From Blautia sp. (GTDB taxonomy: Bacteria > Bacillota > Clostridia > Lachnospirales > Lachnospiraceae), in NCBI GenBank assembly GCA_029257805.1, contig JARIAR010000031.1, forward strand, positions 62,001 to 126,000: DNA of 64,000 nucleotides, read 5' to 3'. Made by a program: the position numbers and the translations under genes. Positions 38,812 through 49,013 of the stretch are shown in pieces (positions within the stretch are counted from its first letter, which is position 1; each line of letters starts with the position of its first letter). The notes under the pieces were generated by a model that saw only the letters and a list, made by a program, of their open reading frames with translations, searched no databases and had not been told where the DNA came from.

Positions 38812-39503
38812 TAGGATTTTTAGAAAATATAGATTGGAGTCCTCTTTGGATTTCCATAAAAACAGGAGCCGTAGCAACTGTCATAGCTTTTTTTCTTGGA
38901 GTTTATTGTGCCAGGAAGGTTATGAAACTTTCCACTGGAGCCAGGAGTATTTTAGATGGGATCCTTACAATGCCTCTTGTACTTCCGCCTACAGTGGCAG
39001 GATTTTGCCTTTTGCTGGTTTTTAGTTTAAAGCGTCCATTTGGAAGTTTTTTGTTTCAGGAATTTGATATTAAGATTGTACAGACCTGGAAAGGATGTGT
39101 AATTGCGGCAGCGGTCATTGCCTTTCCCCTTATGTATCGGAATGCCAGAGCAGCTTTTGAGCAGGTGGATATTAATCTCTTATATGCTGGTCAGACACTT
39201 GGAATGAGTGAACGTGAAATTTTCTGGAAAGTAATGATGCCTTCTGCATCACCGGGAATTGCATCCGGAACGGTTTTGGCATTTGCAAGAGCAATGGGAG
39301 AATATGGAGCTACTTCTATGCTGGCGGGAAATATTCTTGGAAAAACAAGAACGGTTTCTGTGGCTATTGCTGCAGAAACAGCAGCAGGAAACTTTGGGAC
39401 AGCAGGTTTTTGGACAATCGTAATCGTACTGTTATCCTTTGTGATCGTAGCTTTGATCAATTTTGTTTCTGGAAAAGGGATAAAGACAAAAAGGTGGATA
39501 TAA
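38808..39503 (+). CDS. modB: Molybdate ABC transporter permease
   Basis: LTMPLVLPPTVAGFCLL; ARAMGEYGATSMLAGNI. Confidence 0.94.
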   Translation: MIGFLENIDWSPLWISIKTGAVATVIAFFLGVYCARKVMKLSTGARSILDGILTMPLVLPPTVAGFCLLLVFSLKRPFGSFLFQEFDIKIVQTWKGCVIAAAVIAFPLMYRNARAAFEQVDINLLYAGQTLGMSEREIFWKVMMPSASPGIASGTVLAFARAMGEYGATSMLAGNILGKTRTVSVAIAAETAAGNFGTAGFWTIVIVLLSFVIVALINFVSGKGIKTKRWI

Positions 39504-40558
39504 TGGCAATCTTTGTAGATATTGAAAAAAAATTTAAAGATTTCCGGCTGAAAGTAAAGATTGATACCAGTGTTTCTTCCATGGGGATACTGGGGGCTTC
39601 GGGAAGCGGAAAAAGCATGACGCTTCGTTGCATTGCGGGGATTGAGACACCGGATTCGGGAAAGATTGTAATAAATGGAAAAACAGTGTTTGATTCGGAG
39701 AAGGGAATAAATGAAAAACCACAGAAACGCCGGGTCGGATATTTGTTTCAGGATTATGCGTTATTTCCATCTATGACAGTGGAAAAAAATATTAGATGTG
39801 GATTTCGGGGAGATAAAAAAGACGCAAAGGAGAAGGTTCAGGAATATATACGCCGGTATCATCTGGATGGTTTGGAAAAGCGATATCCATCGCAGCTTTC
39901 AGGAGGGCAGAAGCAAAGAGTTGCATTGGCACGTATGATGATAGGAGAACCGGAAGTGATTCTTCTTGACGAACCATTTTCAGCTCTTGATAGTTATTTG
40001 AAAGATGTACTTCAGAGGGATATGAAGGAATTTCTCAGAGAATATAAAGGGGATATGATCCTTGTGACTCATAGCCGTGAAGAGGTATTTCGTTTTTGCC
40101 ATAGCCTTACTCTTTTAAAAAATGGACAAATTCTTGTTACAGGAAACACGAGAGAATTATTTGAACAGCCGGAAACCGTGGAGGCAGCACGCCTTACAGG
40201 GTGTAAAAATATAACAGCCATAGAACGTCTGGATGATCATCATATATATGCATGCGACTGGAATATGAAATTGTATACAGAACAAGAAGTTCTTGCAGAA
40301 CATACACATGCAGCAATACGGGGGCATTGGCTGGTATCAGAAAAGTCAAATACACTGGAAGAAAACGTGGCAGAGGTTCAGATTACGGAGCGTATCGAAA
40401 GCCCGTTTGAATATCAGTATCTTGTAAAATGTGGAAATATGTTGGAATCAGAGGCTATATGGTGGATAAAACAAAAAAGTGGCGAGCCTCCAAAGGAAGA
40501 GAACTCGCCGGCTTTTTTGTATTTTCCCCCTGAAAAAATAATGCTTTTGAAAGAATAA
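39503..40558 (+). CDS. modC: Molybdate ABC transporter ATPase
   Basis: [40 protein letters not shown]; start overlaps modB stop. Confidence 0.9.
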   Translation: MAIFVDIEKKFKDFRLKVKIDTSVSSMGILGASGSGKSMTLRCIAGIETPDSGKIVINGKTVFDSEKGINEKPQKRRVGYLFQDYALFPSMTVEKNIRCGFRGDKKDAKEKVQEYIRRYHLDGLEKRYPSQLSGGQKQRVALARMMIGEPEVILLDEPFSALDSYLKDVLQRDMKEFLREYKGDMILVTHSREEVFRFCHSLTLLKNGQILVTGNTRELFEQPETVEAARLTGCKNITAIERLDDHHIYACDWNMKLYTEQEVLAEHTHAAIRGHWLVSEKSNTLEENVAEVQITERIESPFEYQYLVKCGNMLESEAIWWIKQKSGEPPKEENSPAFLYFPPEKIMLLKE

Positions 40559-40562
40559 AAAA

Positions 40563-41645
40563 TCAGTGTTTGCGGGAGTAGTGGATGTAATCAACAACCA
40601 TCATGGAAATTTTGAAAGTAAGTGCATCTTCAAAGGTTCGCAGATCCAGACCGAATTTTTTTTGCAGTTTTTCAAAGCGATATACGAGAGTATTACGATG
40701 CACATAAAGCTGTCGGGAAGTTTCGGAAAGATTTAAGTTATTTTCAAAGAACGTACGGATGATGTTTAGAGTTTCTTCATCAATGGAATCCAGTGTTTCA
40801 TTTTTGAATATTTCCTGGATGAACATTTCGCAAATATCGACAGGGAGCTGATAGATCAGACGGCCGATTCCAAGACGGCTGTATCCAAAAACATTTTTGT
40901 CTGCATAGAAGATTTTGCCAACTTCAAGGGCGGTACGGGCTTCTTTGTATGCATTGGAAAGCTGTTTGATATCTCCGGCAATATTGCTGTAAGAAACCCA
41001 GGCAGATGTCATAGCTTCTGTATTAAGCATGTCCACAAGCATAAAAGCAGTATCTTCCAGATCCGATATATTTTCTGTAGACTGAAGTTCCCGGATGATG
41101 ATAATTCCGGAATCATCTATAGCAGTGATGAAATCTTTTGTACGGGCGGAAAAAATATTTCGTATAGTAGCCAGTGCATTTTCATCTTTATGCTGGCGTG
41201 TTTCAACAAGAAAAACCGCTCTTGGTGCAGAGGTGCTTATGTGAAGTTTTTTGGCTCTGTTAAACATTTCCATTTCCGGATAGCGTCCAAGAAGGATATT
41301 CTGCATAAATGTATTTTTGTCATTTTTTTCTGCATATGCCGTTATGAGACTTTCAATCTGGCAGACTGCAAGTTCTCCAATGGTAGGAGCGGCATCAGAG
41401 CTGCCCCATACAAGTAGAATATAGAGGATCTGTTCATTTTCTTTGATTTTATAAAAAGAACAGCTGGTATTGGACAGACAGAGAGCCGAAGATAAACGGA
41501 AATCGGAAAGACGTTCCGCAGCGGGGAGTTTTTTCTCACAGGTGGAAACATAAACATTGTTTTCTTCATCTAAAAGGCAAAAATCCAGCTTGCTTATATT
41601 TTTCCAGTCTTCCAGACATTTCTGGAGTATGTGCTGTAATTTCAT
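40563..41645 (-). CDS. PucR/CdaR-family HTH transcriptional regulator
   Basis: C-terminal IIRTFFENNLNLSETSRQLYVHRNTLVYRFEKLQKKFGLDLRTFEDALTFKI. Confidence 0.87.
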   Translation of the reverse strand: MKLQHILQKCLEDWKNISKLDFCLLDEENNVYVSTCEKKLPAAERLSDFRLSSALCLSNTSCSFYKIKENEQILYILLVWGSSDAAPTIGELAVCQIESLITAYAEKNDKNTFMQNILLGRYPEMEMFNRAKKLHISTSAPRAVFLVETRQHKDENALATIRNIFSARTKDFITAIDDSGIIIIRELQSTENISDLEDTAFMLVDMLNTEAMTSAWVSYSNIAGDIKQLSNAYKEARTALEVGKIFYADKNVFGYSRLGIGRLIYQLPVDICEMFIQEIFKNETLDSIDEETLNIIRTFFENNLNLSETSRQLYVHRNTLVYRFEKLQKKFGLDLRTFEDALTFKISMMVVDYIHYSRKH

Positions 41646-41702
41646 GAAACATATCCTTTCTTATGATAATCACTATTATTCGTGAGCGTTATACAGAATA
41701 GA

Positions 41703-41738
41703 AAAAGTCCGGGGAATTTTCCCCGGACAAATTTTTTG
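41703..41738. terminator. Intrinsic terminator
   Basis: AAAAAGTCCGGGGAA-TTTT-CCCCGGACAAATTTTTT. Confidence 0.85.
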
Positions 41739-41744
41739 TAAATT

Positions 41745-42857
41745 TTAGTTTGTGATAACAAGTTCTGTTTCTTTATCAAAGAAATGAGCTTTTTCCATAT
41801 CAAAAGCGAAGTTGATTGGATCACCTGTTTTTGCTGTTGTACGTGGATCTACTCTTGCAGTGATCTGAGTTCCGTTAACATCAAAGTACAGGAATACTTC
41901 TGCACCAAGAAGTTCGTAAACTTTAACAACAGAAGACATAGCAGCGCTTGGAGATGCTTCAATGAACATCTGGGAATCATGAATATCTTCCGGACGGATA
42001 CCCATAACAACTGTTTTTCCTACATAGCTGTTGTCTTTAAGAGCTTTAGCTTTTGCAGCCGGAATGATTAATTCATATTCGCCGATTTTGGCGATTACGT
42101 TGCCGCCTTTTTCCAGAATTTCTGCATCAAGGAAGTTCATCTGAGGAGATCCCATAAATCCGGCTACGAATAAGTTGCCTGGTTTCTGGTATAAGTTCTG
42201 AGGAGTGTCTACCTGCTGAACAACGCCATCTTTCATAACAACGATTCTGGTACCAAGAGTCATAGCCTCTGTCTGGTCATGTGTTACGTAGATGATAGTT
42301 GCGCCCAGTCTCTGGTGGATTTTGGAAATCTCAATACGCATCTGTACACGAAGTTTAGCATCCAGGTTTGACAGCGGCTCATCCATAAGGAATACCTTAG
42401 GATCACGAACGATAGCACGACCCATTGCAACACGCTGTCTCTGACCACCGGAAAGAGCTTTCGGTTTACGATCAAGAAGTTTGTCAAGGTCAAGGATTCT
42501 TGCTGCTTCACGTACTTTTTTATCAATTTCATCTTTCGGTACTTTACGAAGTTTAAGACCGAAAGCCATGTTATCATATACTGTCATATGTGGATAAAGA
42601 GCGTAGTTCTGGAATACCATTGCGATATCACGATCTTTTGGCTCTACATCGTTCATAACTTTGTCGCCAATCTTTAAAGTACCGCTTGTGATTTCTTCCA
42701 GTCCTGCTACCATACGCAGAGTTGTGGATTTACCACATCCGGAAGGACCTACAAAGATGATAAATTCTTTATCTTCGATTTCCAGATTGAAGTCTTTTAC
42801 TGCCTGAAAACCGTTTGGATAAGTTTTGTTAATGTGCTGTAAAGATAAACTTGCCAT
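41745..42857 (-). CDS. msmK: Sugar ABC transporter ATP-binding protein (MsmK/UgpC type)
   Basis: MASLSLQHINKTYPNGFQAVKDFNLEIEDKEFIIFVGPSGCGKSTTLRMVAGLE; LSGGQRQRVAMGRAIVRDPKVFLMDEPLSNLDAKLR. Confidence 0.93.
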   Translation of the reverse strand: MASLSLQHINKTYPNGFQAVKDFNLEIEDKEFIIFVGPSGCGKSTTLRMVAGLEEITSGTLKIGDKVMNDVEPKDRDIAMVFQNYALYPHMTVYDNMAFGLKLRKVPKDEIDKKVREAARILDLDKLLDRKPKALSGGQRQRVAMGRAIVRDPKVFLMDEPLSNLDAKLRVQMRIEISKIHQRLGATIIYVTHDQTEAMTLGTRIVVMKDGVVQQVDTPQNLYQKPGNLFVAGFMGSPQMNFLDAEILEKGGNVIAKIGEYELIIPAAKAKALKDNSYVGKTVVMGIRPEDIHDSQMFIEASPSAAMSSVVKVYELLGAEVFLYFDVNGTQITARVDPRTTAKTGDPINFAFDMEKAHFFDKETELVITN

Positions 42858-43037
42858 GATTTTTCCTCCAAATATAATGATTGTCTTTTATGACCCATTT
42901 TTTGTTGACTTTTACTGTTATCAGTATAACGAAAACAGGATAAAAGGAATAGAGAAGAATTGTACAAACTTTCTGCAAGGTTCTTGTCATTATGACGAAA
43001 AATGTAAGACAGCATTAAAAAAATGTGTCACATTGCT

Positions 43038-43922
43038 TTATTCTTCTGTGGGGATACGATTTTCGTTTACAAACATGCCCTGGAATTTTTCGGCGTGGAA
43101 CATGCGCATGAACCAGAGGCATTTACATAAAAAGAGATAATAAATATTAAGATGGCATCCATGGAGCGTTTCAAAATTCCCCTGTCCTTTTGCAAGGATC
43201 ACATCTGCATTTTCAATAATAGAGCGGCTTTCGCTGCTGATATGAGGGAGCCATGTTCCGCCAACATCACTTCCATTTCCAATGACAGGTACAAGATTTG
43301 TAAGACCACACATTTGGGCATCTTCCATAGTTGCATCATTGGCAAAGGGAAGCCCTCGAACAATGACAGTGATATTAAGATGTGGGAATTTTTCCATGAG
43401 AAATTCTACCACCAGTTTGTCCAAGACGATTTCTCCGCAATTATCCGTTAAATACACGAGAGAATGGGCTGATTTTAATTCTTTGCAGAATTGATCATAT
43501 TCAGCTGCATCAAGGGTATCGCTGCTTGCCTCATCCATAAGAGATAACATTTCTTCTTTTTTTACATGGGACAGTGCAGCAAAATCAATATAATTCCCGG
43601 TTCTTGCATAAACCAGAGCTTTTTGAAGAGGATCTTTTTGAGAGCGAATAGAAATACGCAATTTTTCTTCAAGATCCATCATGAGCAGATTGAATTCTTT
43701 TTTGATATCTGTATAGTCTTTAGACCGGACGTTCCAAAAGGAAGAAAAATATTTCTCAAATTCTGCAGCAAGGCTTGGAGAACAGTCATCTTCTTCCGGT
43801 TGGGACAGACGGCGAAAAATATGTCTCATATAGGTGAGTTTTTTTTCTTCATCTGAAAAATCACGTATTTGTTCTTCCTGTTTGTTGATGTGGCAGCAAA
43901 GGCAATATGAATTTAGACGCAT
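43038..43922 (-). CDS. DUF89/ARMT1-like phosphatase family protein
   Basis: YLTDNCGEIVLDKLVVEFL; VRGLPFANDATMEDA; IENADVILAKGQGNFETL. Confidence 0.83.
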   Translation of the reverse strand: MRLNSYCLCCHINKQEEQIRDFSDEEKKLTYMRHIFRRLSQPEEDDCSPSLAAEFEKYFSSFWNVRSKDYTDIKKEFNLLMMDLEEKLRISIRSQKDPLQKALVYARTGNYIDFAALSHVKKEEMLSLMDEASSDTLDAAEYDQFCKELKSAHSLVYLTDNCGEIVLDKLVVEFLMEKFPHLNITVIVRGLPFANDATMEDAQMCGLTNLVPVIGNGSDVGGTWLPHISSESRSIIENADVILAKGQGNFETLHGCHLNIYYLFLCKCLWFMRMFHAEKFQGMFVNENRIPTEE

Positions 43923-43951
43923 AGAAATCTCCTTTTTGGGAAGGACAACTG

Positions 43952-45475
43952 TTAAACAGTGTCCTTTGGTTTTACATGTAAACGACCGTATCTTTCTGCC
44001 AGATCATGCATTTCTGTGCAGAGAGCTTTTGAAAACTGTTTGTCTGTCATACGCCATTTCCAGTTGCATCCAAGAGTGGAAGGCTGGTTGATGCGGGCAG
44101 AATTTCCCAGGCCCAGATAATCCTGCATAGGGATAATACAAAGGTTTGCTACACTGCGCATAACGAGACAGATGATATCTTTGTAGATCATTTCGTCTTT
44201 GTCATGGAAATTGTTCAGATACTCCCGAACCAGTTTTCTTTCTTCCGGGGAAATATTGTGGAACCATCCGGTTAATGTTTCGTTGTCATGGGTTCCTGTA
44301 TAGACAACACAGTTTCTTGAATAATTATGTGGCATATAATCACTTGTATTACCGGTATCCCGTTCGTCAAAAGCAAATTCAATCACTTTCATATTTGGAT
44401 ATCCGGAATCTTTTACAAGCTGTTTTACAGAGTCAGTCATAAATCCCAGATCTTCTGCGATGATATTACGTTCTCCAAGGCGGTTGGAGACTGCGCGGAA
44501 CAGATCCATTCCAGGTCCTTTTTCCCACCAGCCGTTTTCAGCTGTTTTATCCCCGAAAGGAATGGCATAATATTCATCAAATCCACGGAAATGATCGATT
44601 CTGACAATATCGTACATGGAAAAACAATGTTCAATCCGTTTGATCCACCATTCAAATCCGGATTGTTTGTGAACCTCCCAGTTATAAAGTGGATTGCCCC
44701 AAAGCTGTCCTGTTGCGGAAAAACCGTCAGGCGGGCATCCGGCCACCTGTGTAGGCTGATTTTTGTCATCCAGTTTAAACAGCCACGGGCTTGCCCATGT
44801 ATCGGCACTGTCCATAGCAACATAGATAGGAATATCACCGATAATCCGGATTCCTTTTTTATTTGCGTAGTCTTTTAGAGCGTTCCACTGTTCATAGAAT
44901 TTAAACTGCATATATTCTTGAAATTCAATATCAAAATATAATTCTTTGCGGTAGTAATCAAGGGCATTTTGCCACCTGAAACGGATGTCTTCAGCCCATT
45001 CACTCCATGGCGCACCGTGAAAACGGTCTTTTACTGCCATGAATAAAGCATAATCTTTCAGCCACCATCCCTGTTCCTGCTGAAATTTGCAAAAATCCGG
45101 ATTTTCACTGATCTTGCTTCGCTGATAAGCTTTGCGCAAAAGAACAGTGCGGGATTTGTAAATTTTGGCATAGTCAATGCTGGATGGGTTATTTCCAAAA
45201 TCCATTTTGTCACATTCTTTTTTGGTAAGAACCCCTTCTTCGATCAAATCTTCCAAACTGATAAAATAGGGGTTTCCTGCAAAAGTAGAGAAAGACTGAT
45301 AAGGAGAGTCCCCATAACTGGTTGGACCAAGGGGGAGAATCTGCCAGCAGCTTTGGCCGGCTTTCTCCAGAGAGTCTACAAATGCGTAAGCACTTTTTGA
45401 AAAACATCCGATTCCGTATTTTGACGGCAGACTGCTGATGGGAAGCAGTACACCGCATTCTCGATTCTGTTCCAT
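43952..45475 (-). CDS. malQ: 4-alpha-glucanotransferase
   Basis: GVLLPISSLPSKYGIGCFSKSAYAFVD; RIDHFRGFDEYYAIP; IIAEDLGFMTDSV; TGTHDNETLTGWF. Confidence 0.96.
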   Translation of the reverse strand: MEQNRECGVLLPISSLPSKYGIGCFSKSAYAFVDSLEKAGQSCWQILPLGPTSYGDSPYQSFSTFAGNPYFISLEDLIEEGVLTKKECDKMDFGNNPSSIDYAKIYKSRTVLLRKAYQRSKISENPDFCKFQQEQGWWLKDYALFMAVKDRFHGAPWSEWAEDIRFRWQNALDYYRKELYFDIEFQEYMQFKFYEQWNALKDYANKKGIRIIGDIPIYVAMDSADTWASPWLFKLDDKNQPTQVAGCPPDGFSATGQLWGNPLYNWEVHKQSGFEWWIKRIEHCFSMYDIVRIDHFRGFDEYYAIPFGDKTAENGWWEKGPGMDLFRAVSNRLGERNIIAEDLGFMTDSVKQLVKDSGYPNMKVIEFAFDERDTGNTSDYMPHNYSRNCVVYTGTHDNETLTGWFHNISPEERKLVREYLNNFHDKDEMIYKDIICLVMRSVANLCIIPMQDYLGLGNSARINQPSTLGCNWKWRMTDKQFSKALCTEMHDLAERYGRLHVKPKDTV

Positions 45476-45631
45476 TTATTTTCCTCCTAATTGAGATAGG
45501 ATCGTTGGGATCCTCTGGTGGATTTATTATAGCATGGAAAAACAGATTTGGCATCATAGAAATCTATTCATGCACAGGTCTTATCTTCTTTCATAGGATA
45601 GAAAGAGAGCAAAATAGTGCAGGAGATTTTT

Positions 45632-46630
45632 ATGAAAAAATGGATTGCAGTTTGTACAGCGGTTGTACTGGCAGTAATGTCTTTGTCGTTTACAGTATCT
45701 GCAGAAACAAAACAAAAACAAAAAGTTACATTGAATGAGGTTGCACATTCTATTTTTTATGCACCTCAGTATGTTGCCATTGAAAAAGGGTATTTTCAGG
45801 ATGAGGGACTTGATCTTACATTGCAGACTGGATTTGGAGCGGATAAGGTAATGGCGGCTGTTTTATCAGGAGAAGCAGAAATTGGATTTATGGGTGCAGA
45901 AGCATCCATCTATGCTTTTCAGGAAGGTGCCAATGATCCTGTGATTAATTTTGCACAATTAACACAGCGGGCAGGAAACTTTCTCGTTGCAAGAGAAGAA
46001 ATGCCGGATTTTAAGTGGTCAGATTTAAGAGGAAAAAAAGTACTCGGAGGTAGAAAAGGTGGAATGCCGGAAATGGTATTTGAATATATTTTGAAACAAC
46101 AGGGGTTGGATCCGGAAACAGATCTGGAAATTGATCAGAGTATTGATTTTGGATCTACGGCTGCGGCCTTTTCTGGAGGAAAAGGGGATTTTAGCGTGGA
46201 ATTTGAGCCGTCTGCAACTGCGTTGGAAAAAGAAGGTGCAGGATATGTAGTGGCTTCTCTTGGAACGGATTCGGGATATGTTCCTTATACTTCTTACTGT
46301 GCAAAGTCCAGCTATATGAAAAAGAATCCGGAAATCTTACAGAAATTTACAAATGGATTGCAAAAAGGAATGGAATACGTTCAGAAACATACACCGGAAG
46401 AAATTGCAGAGGTAATTGCCCCTCAGTTTCCGGAAACGGATTTGGAAACCATTACAACAATTGTAAAGAGGTATCATGATCAGGGAACATGGAAAGAGAA
46501 TTTGATTTTTGAAAAAGAAAGTTTTCAGCTGCTGGAGGATATTCTGAAGGAAGCAGGAGAACTTCATACCCAGGTGGATTATGAAGATCTTGTTACTACG
46601 GCTTATGCAAAGAAAGCAGTGGAATCTTAA
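45632..46630 (+). CDS. ABC-type substrate-binding protein, NMT1/SsuA/ThiY-like, without adjacent permease/ATPase
   Basis: Signal peptide; VTLNEVAHSIFYAPQYVAIEKGYFQDEGLDLTLQTGFGADKVMAAVLSGEAEIGFMG. Confidence 0.88.
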   Translation: MKKWIAVCTAVVLAVMSLSFTVSAETKQKQKVTLNEVAHSIFYAPQYVAIEKGYFQDEGLDLTLQTGFGADKVMAAVLSGEAEIGFMGAEASIYAFQEGANDPVINFAQLTQRAGNFLVAREEMPDFKWSDLRGKKVLGGRKGGMPEMVFEYILKQQGLDPETDLEIDQSIDFGSTAAAFSGGKGDFSVEFEPSATALEKEGAGYVVASLGTDSGYVPYTSYCAKSSYMKKNPEILQKFTNGLQKGMEYVQKHTPEEIAEVIAPQFPETDLETITTIVKRYHDQGTWKENLIFEKESFQLLEDILKEAGELHTQVDYEDLVTTAYAKKAVES

Positions 46631-46644
46631 GAAAAATATAATAG

Positions 46645-46682
46645 AAAAAGCCGGGAATACAAAATTTGTAATCCCGGCCTTT
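46645..46682 (+). terminator. Intrinsic terminator
   Basis: AAAAAGCCGGGAATACAAA-ATTTGTAATCCCGGCCTTT. Confidence 0.8.
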
Positions 46683-46683
46683 A

Positions 46684-46754
<71 letters not shown>

Positions 46755-46905
46755 GAACAAATTAAATTATAGCACTATAAAAAATAAAATGCAAGAAAAA
46801 GGCTTATCTTTACTTATGAAGAAAAGTGTAATATACTGAAAAAAAGAGCAGGGGAAGGGAGATTTCTATAGGGAAATTCTAGTTCTCCAAGGAGGAAATA
46901 ATAAA

Positions 46906-47700
46906 ATGAAAATAGGTTTTATTGGTTGTGGAAATATGGCATCTGCTATGATCGGAGGGATTCTTCGGAAAGGGATTTTTTCCAGGGAAGAGATCCTGGT
47001 ATCGAATCTTACTGAAGAAGGAAGCAGAAGAAGCAAAGAAAAACTTGGGGTTGTTACCACTATGGACAATCGCGAAGTGGCAAAATCCACAAAACTTGTA
47101 GTGCTTGCAGTGAAGCCTCAGTTTTATGAGGAGGTACTGGAACAGATAAAAGATCTTCTCACACCGGAACATACAATAGTGGGAATTGCACCTGGAAAAA
47201 CGCTTGCATGGTTGGAAGAAAAAAGCGGACAGCCTTTAAAGGTAGTAAGAATGATGCCAAATACACCGGCACAGGTGGGAGAAGGTATGACAGGTATCTG
47301 CTTTAACAGCAGAGTATCAGAAGAAGAGAAAAAAACAATTTGTGAAATTACAGACAGTTTCGGGGAAACAGAAAGGATTCCGGAACGCTTAATGGAAGCT
47401 TTAAGTGCAGTGACAGGATGTTCTCCCGCATATGTATTTATGTTTCTGGAGGCTATGGCAGATGCAGCTGTGGCGCAGGGAATGCCAAGAAAGCAGGCAT
47501 ATCATCTGGCTGGACAGGCTGTTCTTGGAAGTGCAAAAATGCTTTTGGAAACAGGAATGCATCCCGGCGAATTAAAAGATATGGTTTGCTCTCCGGCAGG
47601 ATCTACGATTGAAGGCGTACGCACATTAGAGAAGGCAGGATTTAGAAGCGCTGTTTTTGAAGCACTTTGTGCTGCAGCAGACAAAGGAAAGAAATTATAA
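46906..47700 (+). CDS. proC: Pyrroline-5-carboxylate reductase
   Basis: MKIGFIGCGNMASAMIGGIL; MPNTPAQVGEGMTGI; LVCSPAGSTIEGV-like 'MVCSPAGSTIEGVRTLEKAGFRSAV'. Confidence 0.96.
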   Translation: MKIGFIGCGNMASAMIGGILRKGIFSREEILVSNLTEEGSRRSKEKLGVVTTMDNREVAKSTKLVVLAVKPQFYEEVLEQIKDLLTPEHTIVGIAPGKTLAWLEEKSGQPLKVVRMMPNTPAQVGEGMTGICFNSRVSEEEKKTICEITDSFGETERIPERLMEALSAVTGCSPAYVFMFLEAMADAAVAQGMPRKQAYHLAGQAVLGSAKMLLETGMHPGELKDMVCSPAGSTIEGVRTLEKAGFRSAVFEALCAAADKGKKL

Positions 47701-47729
47701 AGATAAAAGATCAACAGTTTCATATTTGT

Positions 47730-47759
47730 AGGCACTATTCGAAAGGATAGTGCCTTTTT
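47730..47759 (+). terminator. Intrinsic terminator with GAAA loop after proC
   Basis: AGGCACTATTC-GAAA-GGATAGTGCCTTTTT. Confidence 0.85.
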
Positions 47760-47797
47760 AGGTGGAATTATTGTAATCACCGAATGGTGAGGAGACT

Positions 47798-48337
47798 TTA
47801 GGAAGTGACAGAAGCTTTTTTTAATATTTGAGTAATAAAATCGCATTTTCCGTTGCAATACTCCTCTCTGCCACCATGAACAGGTACTTTTGACGCAAGG
47901 ATTATTTTTAAATTCTCATACTCTTTTGCAGCTAACGGTGTATTATTAAGATAATCTCTGAAATTAATATAATTTAGCCAATCCACACTATTAGTATGAA
48001 CGACATGAATAAAATGCGTTTGTAAATTTCCACTGCCATCATAATAACTGCCACAGGCAAACAGCAACTGATTTTTAAGAACTGGCTTTGATTGGGGACG
48101 ATAATAGAAACCTGCAAGTTCTAATTCCTTTTTCAAAGCAAGAACGTCTTCAAAATTATCAACTGCAACTGCAATATCAATGATGGGTTTCGCTTTTATG
48201 GATGTTATAGAAGTGCTCCCCACATGCTGAATGTCTTTAATAACACTGCTGTGCTCCTTTCGAAAATTCACCTGCTCAATAAATTTTAATTTATCTAAAT
48301 AATATGTCTTATAAAATATTGAAACGTATTCTACCAT
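47798..48337 (-). CDS. GrpB/UPF0157-family nucleotidyltransferase-fold protein (start uncertain)
   Basis: IQHVGSTSITSIKAKPIIDIAVAVDNFED; HFIHVVHTNSVDWLNYINFRDYL; ORF-track start overlaps the upstream CYTH gene so a downstream ATG is preferred. Confidence 0.75.
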   Translation of the reverse strand: MVEYVSIFYKTYYLDKLKFIEQVNFRKEHSSVIKDIQHVGSTSITSIKAKPIIDIAVAVDNFEDVLALKKELELAGFYYRPQSKPVLKNQLLFACGSYYDGSGNLQTHFIHVVHTNSVDWLNYINFRDYLNNTPLAAKEYENLKIILASKVPVHGGREEYCNGKCDFITQILKKASVTS

Positions 48338-48392
48338 ATACGTATAACCTGGATGGTCAATAGTAAACAAAAATTGCGGCTTTTTGCCCAAC

Positions 48393-48854
48393 TCAAAGTA
48401 CCCAGTCCCCTTTGCTAAGCGTACTATTATGGTATTTAGACGAATAAGTAACATCCTCTCCGAACCAGAGAGGGGGAATATAATTTTCAGCATCTTCCTG
48501 AGAGGGGAATTCTACTTCTGCAAGAAGAAGTCCTTCGTATGCTTCATGGAAGATATCCAGTTCAATAGAAAGTCCGTTTTTTTCCGGCAGGATGTATCGA
48601 TCCTTGGAAATTACAATTCCGTCTGCTTTTTCTTTTAGGTGTGCATAGGACTGTTTTGTAAGTGGGAGATTATATTCTTCCCTTGCCAGAAAACCTTTCG
48701 ATTTATAGGTGAGATAGTAATCGTCGTTTTGCCGGCGTATGCGCACTACCGGTTCTGTACAAAGGTATCCCTGTTCAATATGAAGACAGGGGTATTGGGA
48801 GAGATCTGAGGGAAGATTTTCCGCTTGAATAAGAAATTTACGTTCGATTTCCAT
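48393..48854 (-). CDS. CYTH domain protein (triphosphatase/adenylate cyclase-like)
   Basis: MEIERKFLIQAENLP; RIRRQNDDYYLTYKSKG; SD GGAGG. Confidence 0.9.
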   Translation of the reverse strand: MEIERKFLIQAENLPSDLSQYPCLHIEQGYLCTEPVVRIRRQNDDYYLTYKSKGFLAREEYNLPLTKQSYAHLKEKADGIVISKDRYILPEKNGLSIELDIFHEAYEGLLLAEVEFPSQEDAENYIPPLWFGEDVTYSSKYHNSTLSKGDWVL

Positions 48855-49013
48855 AATGCCTCCTTTGGTTAAATACATAAATATCAGTCTGAAAATAGTA
48901 TACCCTTTTTATTGTAAAAATGAAAGGAAAATGATATAATAACCTCCTGTAAAATGTAGTGTATAAAGGCTGTGAGACTGATCAGAGCCCGGAATATGGC
49001 AGGAGGATGGATA

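Noticed and set aside
44327-44878. 183-aa plus-strand ORF opposite malQ
   Set aside because: Antisense to strongly conserved malQ; no SD or family signal
48338-48493. GrpB coding from the ORF-track start at 48493
   Set aside because: Would overlap the CYTH gene end by ~100 bp and add sequence with no family resemblance
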